DNA from: Hymenobacter lucidus
Lineage (GTDB): Bacteria > Bacteroidota > Bacteroidia > Cytophagales > Hymenobacteraceae
DNA length: 64,000 bases
Direction of reading: 5' to 3'
Assembly: GCF_020447265.1 (NCBI RefSeq)
Contig: NZ_JAJADR010000011.1
Coordinates: 1 to 64,000 of the forward strand
In this document: positions 1 to 8,174 of the stretch, in pieces
How the letters are laid out: each line of letters opens with the position of its first letter
Position numbering within the stretch: the first letter of the stretch is position 1
Translations under genes and position numbers: made by a program
The notes under the pieces: model-generated
What the model was told of the DNA's origin: nothing
The model's input: only the letters and a program-made list of their open reading frames with translations
Database searches by the model: none

Positions 1-149
1 CCGTGCTGCCAGTTGTCGGATTGAAACGTGGCCACGCCATCGGCGGCTTCCAACTGCGCGCACAGGCGTTGTTGGAAGTCGCGCAGCCAGTCGGCCACGG
101 TTTCGCGGAAGGTGGCAGCAGGTGGTAGGGAAGATGAGGCAGTCAGCAT
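1..149 (-). CDS. hemF: Oxygen-dependent coproporphyrinogen III oxidase, N-terminal part (partial)
   Basis: Only the first 49 codons are present; the gene runs off the left edge. HemF oxidatively decarboxylates coproporphyrinogen III to protoporphyrinogen IX in haem synthesis and acts in the cytosol. The ATG complement lies at 147-149 and the reading frame is open to the edge. The visible peptide carries the family N-terminal signature: a helix RDFQQRLCAQLE followed by ADGVATFQSDNW, matching the usual 'dRIcaaLEa.DG.a.F.eD.W' block that precedes the glycine-rich segment. A TAnnTTTG-type -7 element sits about 90 bp upstream. Confidence in the family is good although only about one sixth of the protein is visible. 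Confidence 0.85.
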   Translation of the reverse strand, partial: MLTASSSLPPAATFRETVADWLRDFQQRLCAQLEAADGVATFQSDNWQH

Positions 150-241
150 AGAATAAAGCGGCCAAATCGGAACCAGGCAGCTACGCCGCTGACTCGTTCG
201 GAAACAGCAAACCGCCCGGCGGCGGAGTAGGGTGTAAGCCG

Positions 242-249
242 CAAAGGTA
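242..249 (-). promoter_or_regulatory. Candidate -7 promoter element for hemF
   Basis: The minus strand reads TACCTTTG, an exact match to the Bacteroidota -7 consensus TAnnTTTG. No TTG is found at the ideal 19-bp spacing, so only half of the promoter is supported. It would give a leader of roughly 85 nt for hemF. Confidence 0.35.
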
Positions 250-344
250 GGCGTTTCGGCGTTTTGGTGCCGGCAAAGGTTGGCCCATTGGCAGGCGGAC
301 CGCACCAGGCTGCTTACCGGCAGTTGGTTGAGTGAAAACCCAAC

Positions 345-374
345 AAAGCCCGCCTCCAGCCGGAAGCGGGCTTT
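345..374 (-). terminator. Terminator hairpin after the curlin-repeat gene
   Basis: A perfect 9-bp stem (AAAGCCCGC / GCGGGCTTT) with a 12-nt loop lies 24 bp downstream of the stop codon of the minus-strand curlin gene. The stem begins with A residues and ends with T residues, so it could act in both directions. Confidence 0.7.
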
Positions 375-398
375 GGAGCCTTGCAGGGCGGAAAAACG

Positions 399-1742
399 TT
401 AGTGGTTTTGCTGCACCAGCGAGGTGTTGGCGTTGCCGTACTGCAGCACGTCGCTCTGGTTGCTGGCCGCGCCCTGGTTGGTTTGGGCCACGTTTTCGTT
501 GCCGGTCTGCCGCTGCCGGGCGTAGTGGTCGTTGCCCTGCTGGTCGATGAAGGCCTGATTGCCTTTATACAGCGGTCCGGTGGCTAGTACGTCGCCCAGG
601 CGCTGGGCCTGAATAGCGGTACTGCCGTTGCCAAACTGCGAAATCTGGCCAATCTGGTAGTTGTCGGCCTGGGTTTGGGTGACCTGGTTGCCGTTGCCGG
701 TCTGGGTGGCCATCACTGTATGGAAGCTGCCCTGCTGGGTCTGGGTGGCCTGGTTGTCGTTGCCGGTTTGCGTGATATAGGCATACTGGTAGCCGCCCTG
801 GGTCTGGGTTTGGCTGGCCGTGTTGGTAGCGCCCACTTGAACCGTGCTGACGCTGCTGCGGCCGTTCTGTACCTGGCTCTGGGTGCTCCGGTTGCCGTTG
901 CCGGTCTGGATCAGCGTGGCGTCCAACTCCCCAATACCCGGAATCTGCTCCTGGGTGCCCCGGTTGCTATTGCCTGTCTGGGTGATGGTAGCGGTGCTGC
1001 CGTCGTTGCCGCCGGTCTGGTCCTGGCGGGCGGTATTCAGGTTGCCTTGCTGGGTGATGCTGGCCGACCAGAACTCCGCGCCCGTGTTCTGGGTCTGGGT
1101 GGCATTGTTCACGTTTCCCTGTTGCAAAACCGTCACGTTGTGGTTCCGGCCCGAAGCAGTGCCGCCCGACTGCTGCTGGGTCGACATGTTGGCCGTGCCC
1201 AGCTGCGTGGCCGTGGCATTGGCATTCACCGAGTTCTGGGCCTGGGTAGCCCGGTTGCTGGGGCCCACGCTCTGTAGAATAGCCGCGGTATTGTTGCGCC
1301 CCGACTGGTTCTGGGTGGCGTAGTTGTAGCCGCTGAGCTGCTCGATGCTGACTTCTTGACTAAAGCCGCCCTGGTTCTGGCTGGCGTAGTTGCCGTGGCT
1401 GCCCGCCTGGGCCGAGCCCTGCTTGATACTGGCCCCGTTGCCGCCCCGGCTTATGTCGGAGTTTTGGTTCTGGATGGCCGTCTGGTCGTTGCCCATCTGG
1501 TTCACCGTGGCCCGGTGGTTGCTGCCCTGCTGGGTTTGGGTGCTCTGGTTGTTGTTGCCGCTGGCCGAGCCGCCATTCACGGCCGCATCGTTCTGGCGTG
1601 TGGTAGCCGTGTTGCTCCGGCCGCCCTGCGTCACCGTCACCTGGTTGCTGTTGCCATAGCTGGTGGAGGTTTGGGTGTTGTTCTGGGCGGCAGCTGCGCC
1701 GCTCACCAGCATTATCACAAAAAGTAATCCGGTTGATTTCAT
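399..1742 (-). CDS. Curlin-repeat (CsgA/CsgB-like) secreted amyloid protein
   Basis: Predicted exported protein of 447 residues, made almost wholly of curlin-type repeats. After a signal peptide starting MKSTGLLF and ending near AAAAQN, about fifteen units follow, each pairing a strand ending in an N.ATQ.Q-like motif with a second strand ending in a TQ.GN-like motif. This is the strand-loop-strand pattern of curli subunits, whose regular Gln and Asn ladders drive amyloid stacking. Known curlins are about 150 residues with five repeats, so this one is roughly three times longer. The start at 1742 was chosen because it opens the signal peptide; an upstream in-frame start at 1784 would add 14 residues before it. 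No csgG, csgE or csgF export genes lie nearby. A role in biofilm matrix or adhesion is inferred. Confidence 0.85.
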   Translation of the reverse strand: MKSTGLLFVIMLVSGAAAAQNNTQTSTSYGNSNQVTVTQGGRSNTATTRQNDAAVNGGSASGNNNQSTQTQQGSNHRATVNQMGNDQTAIQNQNSDISRGGNGASIKQGSAQAGSHGNYASQNQGGFSQEVSIEQLSGYNYATQNQSGRNNTAAILQSVGPSNRATQAQNSVNANATATQLGTANMSTQQQSGGTASGRNHNVTVLQQGNVNNATQTQNTGAEFWSASITQQGNLNTARQDQTGGNDGSTATITQTGNSNRGTQEQIPGIGELDATLIQTGNGNRSTQSQVQNGRSSVSTVQVGATNTASQTQTQGGYQYAYITQTGNDNQATQTQQGSFHTVMATQTGNGNQVTQTQADNYQIGQISQFGNGSTAIQAQRLGDVLATGPLYKGNQAFIDQQGNDHYARQRQTGNENVAQTNQGAASNQSDVLQYGNANTSLVQQNH

Positions 1743-1784
1743 AATCTGGAATAGAAAAAAAGTGGATGAATACGGGCCCTGCAA

Positions 1785-2155
1785 GTGACCTTGTAAGTAG
1801 GTAGAATTAAGGTCGTGTATAAAAAATCATAATAAAAATATATTTAATGATATTAAAATGAAATTAATTCTCTACTGCTGAGTGCGGTAATTGGTTGACT
1901 ATCAATATTTATAAAATTGAATATTGATTTAGTCGGTTGGCTGTCCTGTTCAGCGTTGCCGAGCGGTACGGCAGGAATTATTCCGGGGGAAAAGCAGGAG
2001 TGAGGCTGGCCCGAAACCTCATGCTAAACCGTTAACAGCGGCGCCTGATAACGCCCGGACCCGGAATCAGGAGCGGCCGGCGGCACTCCCGGCCCACCGA
2101 CGCTGCTGCTGTCGTTGCGAAACCGTAATTTCGCCGCTCCAACTGCTGCTCTTTC
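1785..2155. other. AT-rich intergenic region with a 9-bp inverted repeat
   Basis: This divergent gap between the curlin gene (minus) and the E1 gene (plus) has no credible ORF. Positions 1800-1930 are strongly AT-rich. An inverted repeat, ATCAATATT at 1901-1909 and AATATTGAT at 1920-1928 with a 10-bp spacer, is the only clear structure. It could be an operator for the curlin gene, but no known regulator site is recognised and no full promoter consensus was found. Confidence 0.4.
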
Positions 2156-4345
2156 ATGTCCTCGCAAACCACCCCCGTCATCGAAACTGAATTTAGCACC
2201 GAGCTTTCCGCCACCCAGCCCAGCCACGCCACGCTGCTGCGGGTATATTCGCTGATGCGCACGGGCGACGAGCTGGCCCGCCTCTACGAAGAAAACAAGG
2301 CCGTAACGGCCAAATACGTGCACGCCACGGCCCGCGGCCACGAGGCCATTCAGCTGGCCGCCGCCTGCTTTCTGGGCCCCCAGGACTACGTGACGCCCTA
2401 CTACCGCGACGATGCCATGCTACTGGGCCTGGGCCTGGAGCCCTACGAGCTGATGTTGCAGCTTATGGCCAAGCGCGACGACCCGTTTTCGGGCGGGCGC
2501 ACCTACTACTCGCACCCCTCGCTGTGCCGGCCCGGTTTCCCCACCATTCCGCACAACAGCTCGGCCACCGGCATGCAGGCCATTCCGGCCACGGGCATGG
2601 CCCACGGCATCAAATACCTGGAAAGCCAGGGCCTGAACCCGGTAACCGCCGACCCGCGCGACTGGTACGAAAGCGGGGCTGCCATACCGGGCCTCTACAG
2701 CCTGCTGCCGCCCGCCCACCAGGGCAACGCGCCGGTAGTGGTGTGCTCCATCGGCGACGGGGCCATGACGGAAGGCGAAGTATCGGAGGCGCTGCAAATG
2801 GCCGTGCTGCACCAGCTGCCCGTTATTTTTCTGGTGCAGGACAACGACTGGGGCATTTCGGCCACCGGCCGGGAGATGCGCGCCATGGATGCCTACGAGT
2901 TTGCGGCCGGCTTTAAAGGCCTGCAGCGCCTGCGCGTAAACGGCGCCGACTTCCCCGATTCCTACGCCGGTATGGCCACCGCCTTCGACTACGTGCGGCG
3001 CAGTCGCGGCCCGATACTAGTGCACGCTAAATGTCCGCTGCTGGGCCACCACACCAGCGGTGTGCGGCGCGAGTGGTACCGCGGCGACAACCTGGCTGAG
3101 CACACCACCAACGACCCGCTGCCCCGCCTGCACGAGCAACTGCTGGCCCTGGGTGTAACGGAAGCCGAGCTGGAAACCCTGGGCGAGCAGGCTCTGGCCC
3201 GCGTGCAGCAGGATTACCAGCGCGCCCTGGCCGCCCCCAACCCCGACCCCGCCACCTTTGCCGACCACGAGTTTGCCCCGCCGGCCGTGACCCACGAAAC
3301 CGGGGAGCGGAACCCCGCCGGCGCCGACAAAGCCCTGATGGTGGATGCCGCCCTGCACGCCGTGGACGATATTCTGCGCGAGTTTCCCGAAGCCCTGTTC
3401 TACGGGCAGGACGTGGGCGGCGAATTGGGAGGCGTATTCCGGGAAGCGGCGCTGCTGGCCAAAAAGTACGGCGACACCCGCGTCTTCAACACGCCCATTC
3501 AGGAAGCCTACATCGTGGGCTCCACGGCCGGTATGAGTGCCGTGGGCGCCAAGGCCATTGTCGAAATTCAGTTTGCCGACTATATCTGGCCCAGCCTCAA
3601 CCAGCTAGTGGAGGAGCTCAGCAAATCGTGCTACCTGAGCATGGGTAAGTTTCCGGTGCAAAGCCTGATTCGGGTGCCGGTGGGCGCTTACGGCGGGGGC
3701 GGACCCTACCACTCAGGCTCCATCGAAAGCACGCTGCTCACCATTCGCGGCATCAAGGTGGTGTATCCCAGCAACGCGGCCGATATGAAAGGCCTGCTGC
3801 GCGCCGCCTTCCTGGACCCCAACCCGGTAGTGCTGTTGGAGCATAAAGGCCTGTACTGGAGCAAAGTACCCGGCACTGAAGATGCCAAAACCGTGGAGCC
3901 GGCCACTGGCTACGTCATTCCGCTGGGCAAAGCGGCCATTGCCCAAGAAGCCGACCCCGAAAAGCTGCGCCAGGGCGCTACCTGCGTGGTCGTTACCTAC
4001 GGCATGGGCGTGCATTGGGCCCGCACGGCCAGTCGGCAGTTTGCCGGCCAGGTTGAAATTCTGGATTTGCGCACCCTGAACCCGCTCGACTTTGAAGCCG
4101 TGGAAGCCGCAATACGCCGCCATGGCAAGGCCCTGGTGCTCACCGAAGAGCCGCTGATGAACTCCTTTGCCGAGTCGTTGGCCGGCCGTATCCAGCGCAG
4201 CTGCTTCCAGCAGCTCGACGCGCCCGTGTTTACCCTGGGTGCCGCCAACCTGCCCGCCATTGCCCTGAACGTGGAGCTGGAAAAGCAGATGCTGCCCAGC
4301 GCCGACAAGGTAGCCGCCGCGTTAGGAGAGTTGCTGGAGTATTAA
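2156..4345 (+). CDS. Fused 2-oxoacid dehydrogenase E1 component (alpha and beta subunits)
   Basis: Thiamine-diphosphate enzyme of 729 residues that decarboxylates a 2-oxoacid (branched-chain 2-oxoacids or pyruvate) and passes the acyl group to an E2 lipoyl domain; cytosolic. Residues ~1-370 form the alpha half, with the TPP motif beginning GDGAMTEG at ~200 and ending with Asn ~230 in QDND. Residues ~390-729 form the beta half, with the transketolase pyrimidine-binding domain (EAYIVGSTAGMS near 440) and the C-terminal transketolase domain. The fusion of the two subunits in one chain is common in Bacteroidota. No E2 or E3 gene is adjacent, so the exact substrate is not decidable here. The ATG at 2156 starts at the normal N-terminus. 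Confidence 0.92.
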   Translation: MSSQTTPVIETEFSTELSATQPSHATLLRVYSLMRTGDELARLYEENKAVTAKYVHATARGHEAIQLAAACFLGPQDYVTPYYRDDAMLLGLGLEPYELMLQLMAKRDDPFSGGRTYYSHPSLCRPGFPTIPHNSSATGMQAIPATGMAHGIKYLESQGLNPVTADPRDWYESGAAIPGLYSLLPPAHQGNAPVVVCSIGDGAMTEGEVSEALQMAVLHQLPVIFLVQDNDWGISATGREMRAMDAYEFAAGFKGLQRLRVNGADFPDSYAGMATAFDYVRRSRGPILVHAKCPLLGHHTSGVRREWYRGDNLAEHTTNDPLPRLHEQLLALGVTEAELETLGEQALARVQQDYQRALAAPNPDPATFADHEFAPPAVTHETGERNPAGADKALMVDAALHAVDDILREFPEALFYGQDVGGELGGVFREAALLAKKYGDTRVFNTPIQEAYIVGSTAGMSAVGAKAIVEIQFADYIWPSLNQLVEELSKSCYLSMGKFPVQSLIRVPVGAYGGGGPYHSGSIESTLLTIRGIKVVYPSNAADMKGLLRAAFLDPNPVVLLEHKGLYWSKVPGTEDAKTVEPATGYVIPLGKAAIAQEADPEKLRQGATCVVVTYGMGVHWARTASRQFAGQVEILDLRTLNPLDFEAVEAAIRRHGKALVLTEEPLMNSFAESLAGRIQRSCFQQLDAPVFTLGAANLPAIALNVELEKQMLPSADKVAAALGELLEY

Positions 4346-4347
4346 GG

Positions 4348-4619
4348 GTAATGTGCTCAGGTGCTAATGTGTTTTGAATGTGCTAACGCTTAATGTGGGG
4401 AATGTGAGTAAATCTGTCATTGCGAGGCGTAGCCGAAGCAATCCGTCCTCTGTAATGTACTGAGTAGCCTTAAGTGAAAAGCCCTTTCCAGAACATTCTG
4501 GAAAGGGCTTTCTGATAAAAGGTCGGGTCGTACTGCGCAGAGGACGGATTGCTTCGCGCTGCTCGCAAGGACATAATAGTGATGATTAGCACATCAGCAC
4601 ATTAATCATTAGCACATTA
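4348..4619. repeat. Intergenic palindromic repeat, copy 1
   Basis: About 270 bp that fill the gap between two convergent genes and recur at 7891-8170. The element is an imperfect palindrome. Outer arms carry TGCTAATGTG-type and AGCACATTA-type motifs, then TCATTGCGAGGCG with AAGCAATCCGTCCTC on the left and GAGGACGGATTGCTTCGC with CTCGCAAGGACA on the right. The centre is a 15-bp stem, AAAGCCCTTTCCAGA at 4478-4492 and its complement at 4497-4511, which looks like a bidirectional terminator. The right end supplies the TAA stop of the minus-strand BamA-like gene. It contains no ORF, so it would be non-autonomous if mobile. Confidence 0.85.
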
Positions 4620-7106
4620 AAAAGGATAGCCGATACCCAGGTTGAAGGCGGTTTGGTTGGGGGATTTGGCCAGGCGGAAGTTGGGCAGCACAAACTTGTT
4701 GCCGGGAGCCGTGGGGTCGTAGACTTTGGTGGCCACGTCGAGGCGCAGGATGAGGAAGGTAAAGTCGAAGCGGATGCCGATGCCGGAGCCCACGGCAAAC
4801 TGGCGGTAGAAGCGGTTCAGGCGGAAGATGGCCTCATTGCGCTTGTCTTCGGGCTCCTGCAGCGTCCAGACGTTGCCAAAATCGGTGAACAAGGCCCCGT
4901 TGATGAAGTCGTAGAGCGGAAAGCGGTATTCCACGTTGCCTTCAATCAGCACCTCGCCGGGCTGCTCCAGGTCGTAGTCGCGGATGGGCTGGCCGGTGGC
5001 TTCGTCGATGCGGTTGGTGCCGTCGGAGTTGAGCTTGTAGGTGGTGTAGCCGCCCGTACCCAGCCGGCGCGGCCGCCAGGCCCGCACGCTGGAACTGCCG
5101 CCGGCAAAGAAATATTTGTCATAGGGAATCGTGTACACCCCGTCGGTTTTGGTCAGGGCGTGGGCCAGGCCGGTATTAAGGCGGTACACCAGGTACGACT
5201 TGGGCCCCAGCTTGTGGTAGCGCCGGTAGTCGGCACTGACTTTGGCGAAATCGTACACGTCCAAGCTGATATTGTCCTGGTAGAGCGAGCGGGTGAGGCC
5301 GCCCACTTCCACGAACAGGCGCAGGTAACGTGCGTCGCGGGTCTGGGTGAAGTCGTTGGAATTATAGAGCGAGGTGAAGTTCATGCTGGGCACGAACAGC
5401 TTGCCGAAGCTGCGAAACAGTGGGGAGCCCAACGAGTCGCGCAGCACTTCCAGGGTTCTGTTAAATATCGAGTCGCGTTTGGGCGTATAAATCACGCTCA
5501 GATCGAGCGGCGTGAGGACGTACTGGTGAAAAACCGAGCGTTGCCAGATATAGTCGTAGGTGGCTTCCAGATTGGTACGCGTGTACTCGGGCCGGTCTAC
5601 GTAGGTGAAGCTGGTGCTGAAGCGGGTTTTGGGGTTGTAGCGCGTCAGGAAGCGGTTGGCGCGCCAGGGCACCAGAAACTGCGGTATCACCAGGTTGGCA
5701 TTGGCCCCGAGCTGGGTGGTCAGCACGCTTTTGTTTTGCAGGCCCAGGCTGCTGAACTGGCCTTCAAAGCCCGAGCGCAGGCCCAGTTCCAGCACTTCGG
5801 CTCCACCAAAGATGTTGCGCACCTTCAGCCGGAAGTTGATAAACGGCCCCGGCAGTCCGGCCACGTACGTGCCCCCGAATTCGGTGGTTTCCTGGTACTT
5901 CTTAGTGGGCGAGGCATTTACGGTGGCAATCAATTGGCCCCGATTGCTGATACTGTCGCCGCCCACGGGCCGGATCTTGTTGTACGTCACGGTATTGAAC
6001 CGGAACATATCCAGGTCGCTGAGCTGGCGCTGGGTGAGCAGCGTGCTTTGCAGGCTGTACCGTTCGCCGGGCCGCACCGTGAGCTTGCGGTCCAGAATCT
6101 TGGTGCTGAAGCGCTGCTTAAACGAGAGGTAATACACCGAGTCGCGCACCAGCGTATCGCGCTTCACGCCGAAGCGCACGGTGCCGGCATCGGTAATGAA
6201 GCGCACCCGCCGCACGGTATACACCTGGTGCTGCTCGCCGGGCGCGGGGTCGGCAATGATGGTGCGCAGCCGCACGGTGGCCGGCGCAAAGCTCGTATCG
6301 GCTTCCAGCGTAATGTATTGCTGGCGAAAGTCGAAGTAGCCCGCGTTTTTGAGCAGCGTTTCCAGCCGGCTGCGCTCCTGCCCGATAACGGACTCATTAT
6401 ACCGGTCATTCACGTGCAGCAGCGAGGCCGACTGCCCGGCCAGTACCACCCGCGCCACGGCCGAGTCGGCAATGTCGTAATCGAGCTGGGAGTAGTGAAA
6501 CGGCTGGTTCTCGCTGATGCGGTAGGTTACCGTTACCCGCCGGTTGTGCACCGTATCGGGGCCGGCAAACATGTGCCCGATGGAAAAGCGCCGGTCTACC
6601 ACGGTATCGGTAGCCGCCACCTTGCTGCGGAAAAAGCCTTCCGATTTGAGGAAAGTCCCGATCTGCTCCACGGTTCTGGCCGTGAGTGTGGAGTCGTACA
6701 CCACCGGCGGCTCGCCCAGGCGCATAATGGCGTTGCCTTTGTCGAGGGCCAGCTGCAGGCGGCGGGTACGCTTCTCGCGGCGCACCAACAGCTTGCCCAC
6801 CTTCACCGAGTCGGGGCGGGCGGCCTGGGTGCGCTCATCAAACTCGGTACGGATGCGCTGGAGCTTAGCCACGAGGCGCTCCTTGTTGTAAAAGCGGTTT
6901 CCGAGCTGGTAGATTGTTAGCTTTGGCAGCGGAAAGCGGCTGTTGGGCTTTTGCTGGTAGAGGGCCGCGATGCGGTCGGCATCGGCTTCCTGCACGCCTT
7001 CGAGCCGGATGCGGCTGAGCAGCTTCTGCTTAGGCTCCAGCAGCCGCAGCGGCGAGCAGCCGGCCACCAGCAACAGGGCCGCGGCCAGCGCCGTGCGGGT
7101 TATCAA
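4617..7106 (-). CDS. BamA/TamA family outer membrane protein (lipoprotein leader)
   Basis: Predicted outer membrane 16-strand barrel protein of 829 residues in the Omp85 superfamily. The N-terminus LITRTALAAALLLVAGCS is a lipoprotein signal with lipobox LVAGC, which is usual for the TamA-like members of Bacteroidota. Residues ~25-420 hold POTRA-like segments (NRFYNKERL..., RVTVTYRI...). The rest is the surface-antigen barrel, with VRAWRPRRLGTGGY near the conserved L6-type region and a C-terminal ...GIGYPF ending in Phe. The start is a TTG at 7106, directly before the leader. The longer frame up to 7310 would overlap the divergent methyltransferase gene and is rejected. The role is outer membrane protein or surface-component insertion, by family. 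Confidence 0.88.
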   Translation of the reverse strand: MITRTALAAALLLVAGCSPLRLLEPKQKLLSRIRLEGVQEADADRIAALYQQKPNSRFPLPKLTIYQLGNRFYNKERLVAKLQRIRTEFDERTQAARPDSVKVGKLLVRREKRTRRLQLALDKGNAIMRLGEPPVVYDSTLTARTVEQIGTFLKSEGFFRSKVAATDTVVDRRFSIGHMFAGPDTVHNRRVTVTYRISENQPFHYSQLDYDIADSAVARVVLAGQSASLLHVNDRYNESVIGQERSRLETLLKNAGYFDFRQQYITLEADTSFAPATVRLRTIIADPAPGEQHQVYTVRRVRFITDAGTVRFGVKRDTLVRDSVYYLSFKQRFSTKILDRKLTVRPGERYSLQSTLLTQRQLSDLDMFRFNTVTYNKIRPVGGDSISNRGQLIATVNASPTKKYQETTEFGGTYVAGLPGPFINFRLKVRNIFGGAEVLELGLRSGFEGQFSSLGLQNKSVLTTQLGANANLVIPQFLVPWRANRFLTRYNPKTRFSTSFTYVDRPEYTRTNLEATYDYIWQRSVFHQYVLTPLDLSVIYTPKRDSIFNRTLEVLRDSLGSPLFRSFGKLFVPSMNFTSLYNSNDFTQTRDARYLRLFVEVGGLTRSLYQDNISLDVYDFAKVSADYRRYHKLGPKSYLVYRLNTGLAHALTKTDGVYTIPYDKYFFAGGSSSVRAWRPRRLGTGGYTTYKLNSDGTNRIDEATGQPIRDYDLEQPGEVLIEGNVEYRFPLYDFINGALFTDFGNVWTLQEPEDKRNEAIFRLNRFYRQFAVGSGIGIRFDFTFLILRLDVATKVYDPTAPGNKFVLPNFRLAKSPNQTAFNLGIGYPF

Positions 7107-7147
7107 TCTTTCAGTAGGCCGCCCTGGGCGGATAGTAAACAGCGAAT

Positions 7148-7891
7148 ATGGTTTCAAAAGCAGTAGCGAAATACGTGCACGCGCTGCACCTGAAGAAATA
7201 CCGGCTCCGGCACCAGGCCTTTCTGGTGGAAGGCGGCAAGAGTGTGCAGGAGCTGCTAAGTTCCGGGCTTCTAACGGAACGGGTGTTCCTGACGGCTGAG
7301 TTTGCCGCAAAAATCCCGCCGCTGCCCGCGAAGGTACCGGTTGAAATCGTGACGGAGGAAGAATTAACCAAACTTGGTACGCTGGCCAACAACACCACGG
7401 CCCTGGCCATTGCCCGCCTGCCCGCCGAAACCGAGCTGCAACCCGCCTCCAACCGCCTGCTGCTGGCCCTCGACGAAGTGCGCGACCCGGGCAACCTGGG
7501 CACCCTCATCCGCCTGGCCGACTGGTACGGGCTGCACGGCGTGGTGTGCTCCGAAACCTGCGCCGACCCGTGGGCGCCCAAAACCATTGCCGCCACCATG
7601 GGCTCCTTCACCCGCGTGGCCGTGTGGCAGCGCGAGTTGCCCGAGTGGCTCGACTCGCTGCCCGCCGCGCTGCCCCGCTACGGCGCCCACCTCGAAGGCG
7701 ACAATGTGCACCGCCTAGCGTTGCGCCCCGGCGGCGTGCTCATTATGGGCAGTGAGTCGCATGGGCCGCGCCCCGAGGTACTGGCCCGCCTCACCCAGCG
7801 CCTCTACATTCCCGGTGCCGGCGGTGCCGAAAGTCTGAACGTAGCCGTATCGGCCGCTATTCTGCTCGATAATTTCCATCGGGAGCTGTAA
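7148..7891 (+). CDS. TrmH/SpoU family RNA 2'-O-methyltransferase
   Basis: SAM-dependent methyltransferase of 247 residues with the trefoil-knot (SPOUT) fold, expected to 2'-O-methylate a ribose in rRNA or tRNA. The N-terminal ~70 residues form the SpoU substrate-binding domain (FLVEGGKSVQEL). The three SpoU motifs follow: LDEVRDPGNLGTLIR at ~108-122 with the catalytic Arg122 and Asn116; IMGSESHG at ~199-206; and IPGAGGAESLNVAVSAAI at ~221-238. The ATG at 7148 is followed directly by the conserved helix, and the gene is divergent from the BamA-like gene with 41 bp between starts. The target nucleotide cannot be read from the sequence. Confidence 0.92.
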   Translation: MVSKAVAKYVHALHLKKYRLRHQAFLVEGGKSVQELLSSGLLTERVFLTAEFAAKIPPLPAKVPVEIVTEEELTKLGTLANNTTALAIARLPAETELQPASNRLLLALDEVRDPGNLGTLIRLADWYGLHGVVCSETCADPWAPKTIAATMGSFTRVAVWQRELPEWLDSLPAALPRYGAHLEGDNVHRLALRPGGVLIMGSESHGPRPEVLARLTQRLYIPGAGGAESLNVAVSAAILLDNFHREL

Positions 7892-8170
7892 GGGCAATGT
7901 GCTTAAGTGCTAATGTGTTTTGAATGTGGAGAATGTGAGAAATGTGTCATTGCGAGGCGCTAGCTGAAGCAATCCGTCCTCTGAAATGTGCGGAGTTTTC
8001 AGAAGTAAAAAGCCCTTTCCTGCTCGTGCGGGAAAGGGCTTTCTGGTAAAAGGCTGTGACTACCTGCGCCGAGGACGGATTGACGCCGCTTGAGGCGCGG
8101 AATGTTATTCTTCCTCGCAAGGACACGTGGGGCATTAGCACATCAGCACATTCCCCACATTAGCACATTA
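7891..8170. repeat. Intergenic palindromic repeat, copy 2
   Basis: Second copy of the element at 4348-4619, again between two convergent genes and starting at the stop codon of the plus-strand gene. It shares the outer TGCTAATGTG / CACATTAGCA motifs, TCATTGCGAGGCG, AAGCAATCCGTCCTC and GAGGACGGATTG, and the central stem AAAGCCCTTTCC / GGAAAGGGCTTT (8009-8020 and 8031-8042). Unlike copy 1 it has extra sequence between GAGGACGGATTG and CCTCGCAAGGACA, so the copies have diverged. The stem probably terminates transcription from both sides. Confidence 0.85.
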
Positions 8171-8174
8171 AAAT

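Noticed and set aside
399..1742. CRISPR-like regular repeats in the first 2 kb
   Set aside because: The periodic units are coding curlin repeats with differing DNA sequences, not identical repeats with unique spacers.
4653..6920. Long plus-strand frame of 755 codons
   Set aside because: It is the exact antisense of the BamA-like gene, with a repetitive Val/Gly/His-rich translation and no domain. High GC produces such shadow frames.
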